Positions 62,091-64,000 of a stretch of DNA of 64,000 nt are shown in pieces. The DNA is from Nocardia xishanensis NBRC 101358 (GTDB lineage Bacteria > Actinomycetota > Actinomycetes > Mycobacteriales > Mycobacteriaceae), in assembly GCF_001613365.1 (NCBI RefSeq), contig NZ_BDCF01000030.1, positions 29,760-93,759 of the forward strand. The letters run 5' to 3'. Each line of letters begins with the position of its first letter. Within the stretch, counting starts at the first letter, position 1. Both the position numbers and the translations under genes were made by a program. The notes under the pieces were generated by a model. The model had not been told where the DNA came from, searched no databases, and saw only the letters and a list, made by a program, of their open reading frames with translations.

Positions 62091-64000
62091 TCAGTCGCGC
62101 GGCTTCTCGCGCAGCTCGTACGCCTCGATGACGTCACCCTCCTTGATATCGGAGTAGGTCAGCGTCATACCGCATTCGTAGCCCTCGCGGACCTCGGTCG
62201 CGTCGTCCTTCTCGCGCTTCAGCGAGGAGATCGTCACAGTCTCGGCGATCACCAGGTTGTCGCGCAGCAGACGCGCCTTGGCGTTCCGCTTGACCGACCC
62301 GGAGGTGACCATGCAGCCCGCGATGTTGCCGACCTTCGACGAGCGGAAGATGGCCCTGATCTCGGCGCGGCCCAGCTCGACCTCTTCGTAGATCGGCTTG
62401 AGCATGCCCTTGAGGGCCTTCTCGATCTCGTCGATGGCCTGGTAGATCACCGAGTAGTACCGGATGTCGACGCCCTCGCGGTTGGCCAGCTCGGTCGCCT
62501 TGCCCTCGGCACGCACGTTGAACCCGATGATGATCGCGTTCGACGCGGAGGCCAGGTTGACGTTGGTCTCGGTGACGCCACCGACACCGCGGTCGATGAC
62601 CCGCAGACGCACCTCGTCGCCGACCTCGATACCCATGAGGGCCTCTTCGAGGGCCTCGACGGTACCGGAGTTGTCGCCCTTGAGGATCAGGTTCAGCTCC
62701 GAAGTCTCCTTCAGCGCGGCATCCAGATCTTCCAGGCTGATCCGCTTGCGGCTGCGCGCGGCCAGTGCGTTGCGCTTGCGCGCGTTGCGGCGGTCGGCGA
62801 TCTGGCGAGCGATGCGGTCCTCGTCGACGACGAGCAGGTTGTCACCGGCGCCGGGCACCGAGGTGAAGCCGACGACCTGGACGGGCCGCGACGGCAGCGC
62901 CGCCTCGACGTCGTCGCCGTGCTCGTCGACCATGCGGCGCACGCGACCGTAGGCGTCGCCCGCCACGATCGAGTCGCCGACGCGCAGCGTGCCGCGCTGG
63001 ATCAGCACGGTCGCCACCGGGCCGCGGCCGCGGTCGAGGTGCGCCTCGATGGCGACACCCTGGGCGTCCATGTCCGGGTTGGCGCGCAGGTCGAGTGCGG
63101 CGTCCGCGGTGAGCAGGACCGCCTCGAGCAGTGCCTCGATGTTGGTGCCCTGCTTGGCGGAGATGTCGACGAACATGGTGTCGCCGCCGTACTCCTCGGC
63201 CACCAGGTTGTACTCGGTCAGCTGCTGCCGGATCTTCTCCGGGTTCGCGCCTTCCTTGTCGATCTTGTTGACCGCCACCACGATCGGGACGTCGGCCGCC
63301 TGCGCGTGGTTGATCGCCTCCACCGTCTGCGGCATGACGCCGTCGTCGGCGGCGACCACCAGGATCGCGATGTCGGTGGCCTTCGCACCGCGGGCACGCA
63401 TGGCGGTGAACGCCTCGTGACCGGGGGTGTCGATGAAGGTGATCAGGCGGTCTTCCTCGCCGAGGTGGGTCATCACCTGGTAGGCGCCGATGTGCTGGGT
63501 GATGCCGCCCGCCTCGCCCTCGCGGACGTTGGCCTTGCGGATCGTGTCCAGCAGTCGGGTCTTACCGTGATCGACGTGACCCATGACGGTCACCACCGGC
63601 GGGCGGACCTGCAGGTCGCCCTCGTCGCCCTCGTCCTCGCCGTAGGTGAGGTCGAAGCTCTCCAGGAGCTCGCGGTCCTCGTCCTCGGGGCTGACCACGT
63701 GCACGACGTAGTTCATCTCGCTGCCGAGCAGCTCGAGGGTCTCGTCGTTCACCGACTGGGTCGCGGTGACCATCTCGCCGAGGTTGAACAGCGCCTGGAC
63801 CAAGGCGGCCGGGTTCGCGTCGATCTTCTCCGCGAAGTCCGACAGCGATGCGCCGCGGGCGAGCCGGATGATCTCGCCGTTGCCGCGCGGCAGCCGCACG
63901 CCGCCGACGGCGGGCGCCTGCATGCTCTCGTACTCGGCGCGCTTCGCCCGCTTCGACTTACGGCCACGACGCGGCGCGCCACCGGGACGACCGAACGCAC
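62091..64000 (-). CDS. infB: translation initiation factor IF-2, 5' end off window
   Basis: The visible ~636 codons cover the end of the basic Arg/Lys/Gly linker (GRKSKRAKRAE), the IF2-N-like segment, and the GTPase: VTVMGHVDHGKTRLLD (G1), GITQHIGAYQV, DTPGHEAF (G3), NKIDKE (G4), SAKQGTN. The C-terminal domains that bind fMet-tRNA follow, ending DVIEAYELREKPRD. The N-terminal part lies beyond the right edge. It recruits initiator tRNA and joins the ribosomal subunits. Confidence 0.96.
   Translation of the reverse strand, partial: AFGRPGGAPRRGRKSKRAKRAEYESMQAPAVGGVRLPRGNGEIIRLARGASLSDFAEKIDANPAALVQALFNLGEMVTATQSVNDETLELLGSEMNYVVHVVSPEDEDRELLESFDLTYGEDEGDEGDLQVRPPVVTVMGHVDHGKTRLLDTIRKANVREGEAGGITQHIGAYQVMTHLGEEDRLITFIDTPGHEAFTAMRARGAKATDIAILVVAADDGVMPQTVEAINHAQAADVPIVVAVNKIDKEGANPEKIRQQLTEYNLVAEEYGGDTMFVDISAKQGTNIEALLEAVLLTADAALDLRANPDMDAQGVAIEAHLDRGRGPVATVLIQRGTLRVGDSIVAGDAYGRVRRMVDEHGDDVEAALPSRPVQVVGFTSVPGAGDNLLVVDEDRIARQIADRRNARKRNALAARSRKRISLEDLDAALKETSELNLILKGDNSGTVEALEEALMGIEVGDEVRLRVIDRGVGGVTETNVNLASASNAIIIGFNVRAEGKATELANREGVDIRYYSVIYQAIDEIEKALKGMLKPIYEEVELGRAEIRAIFRSSKVGNIAGCMVTSGSVKRNAKARLLRDNLVIAETVTISSLKREKDDATEVREGYECGMTLTYSDIKEGDVIEAYELREKPRD

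Overview
The window is GC-rich, densely coding DNA with the gene order of a mycolic-acid actinomycete, most likely Nocardia or a close relative. The evidence is conserved order and product content: clgR-pspA-pspM, pgsA-cinA, ftsK, RNase J, dapA, dapB, pnp, rpsO, ribF, an MntR/SirR-type regulator, truB-pptT-phosphoesterase, and nrnA-rbfA-DUF503-infB. This is the backbone seen around Rv2738c-Rv2839c in Mycobacterium tuberculosis, here interrupted by accessory islands. GTG starts are common, and I also see a TTG start and an apparent CTG start.

Layout. 1-4.4 kb: a truncated TPR plus APH(3')-like kinase gene, DUF3046, a GT1 glycosyltransferase, a PIG-L deacetylase, a secreted cyclophilin and a tiny membrane protein. 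4.5-9.4 kb: envelope-stress operon (clgR, pspA, pspM), pgsA-cinA, an ArgA-like acetyltransferase and a YciI protein. 9.4-12.9 kb: TerC-like protein, a small ORF with a strong terminator, two tRNAs (one with an odd anticodon/architecture combination), a methyltransferase and a GAP/LysE-like membrane protein. 12.9-22.4 kb: ftsK, a TIGR03085 protein, two exported proteins, RNase J, dapA, a ribbon-helix-helix-like gene with an operator array, and a YcaQ-type glycosylase. 22.5-26.4 kb: two tandem copies of a haloalkane-dehalogenase-like hydrolase plus a Cys-containing ECF sigma factor. 26.4-29.4 kb: a LuxR-type response regulator, a histidine kinase and a degenerate companion kinase-like protein in one overlapping operon, next to a decayed copy of the adjacent flavodoxin gene. 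29.6-39.7 kb: dapB, divergent MarR genes with two operators, alcohol dehydrogenase, a glyoxalase-fold protein with a CTG start, a pentapeptide-repeat membrane protein, a divergent MFS/ArsR pair and a TPR membrane protein.

39.8-47.3 kb: an M16 protease, pnp, rpsO, ribF, a broken NarL-type regulator gene and the MntR-type regulator. 47.6-53.8 kb: a stand-alone LuxR regulator, an FAD/NAD protein, a four-EF-hand protein, truB-pptT and a phosphoesterase. 53.9-58.7 kb: a non-canonical Hsp70 locus (lid-less DnaK-like protein, an 839-aa fibronectin-III-like partner and a divergent GrpE-like protein). 58.8-64 kb: MATE exporter, nrnA, rbfA, DUF503 and the 3' part of infB.

The housekeeping part ties RNA metabolism and translation (infB, rbfA, truB, rpsO, pnp, RNase J, nrnA) to cell-wall precursor supply (dapA, dapB), chromosome partition (ftsK) and membrane-stress control (clgR/psp). 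The most unusual material is the duplicated hydrolase-sigma module, the divergent Hsp70/GrpE-like locus, and several gene relics caught during decay.
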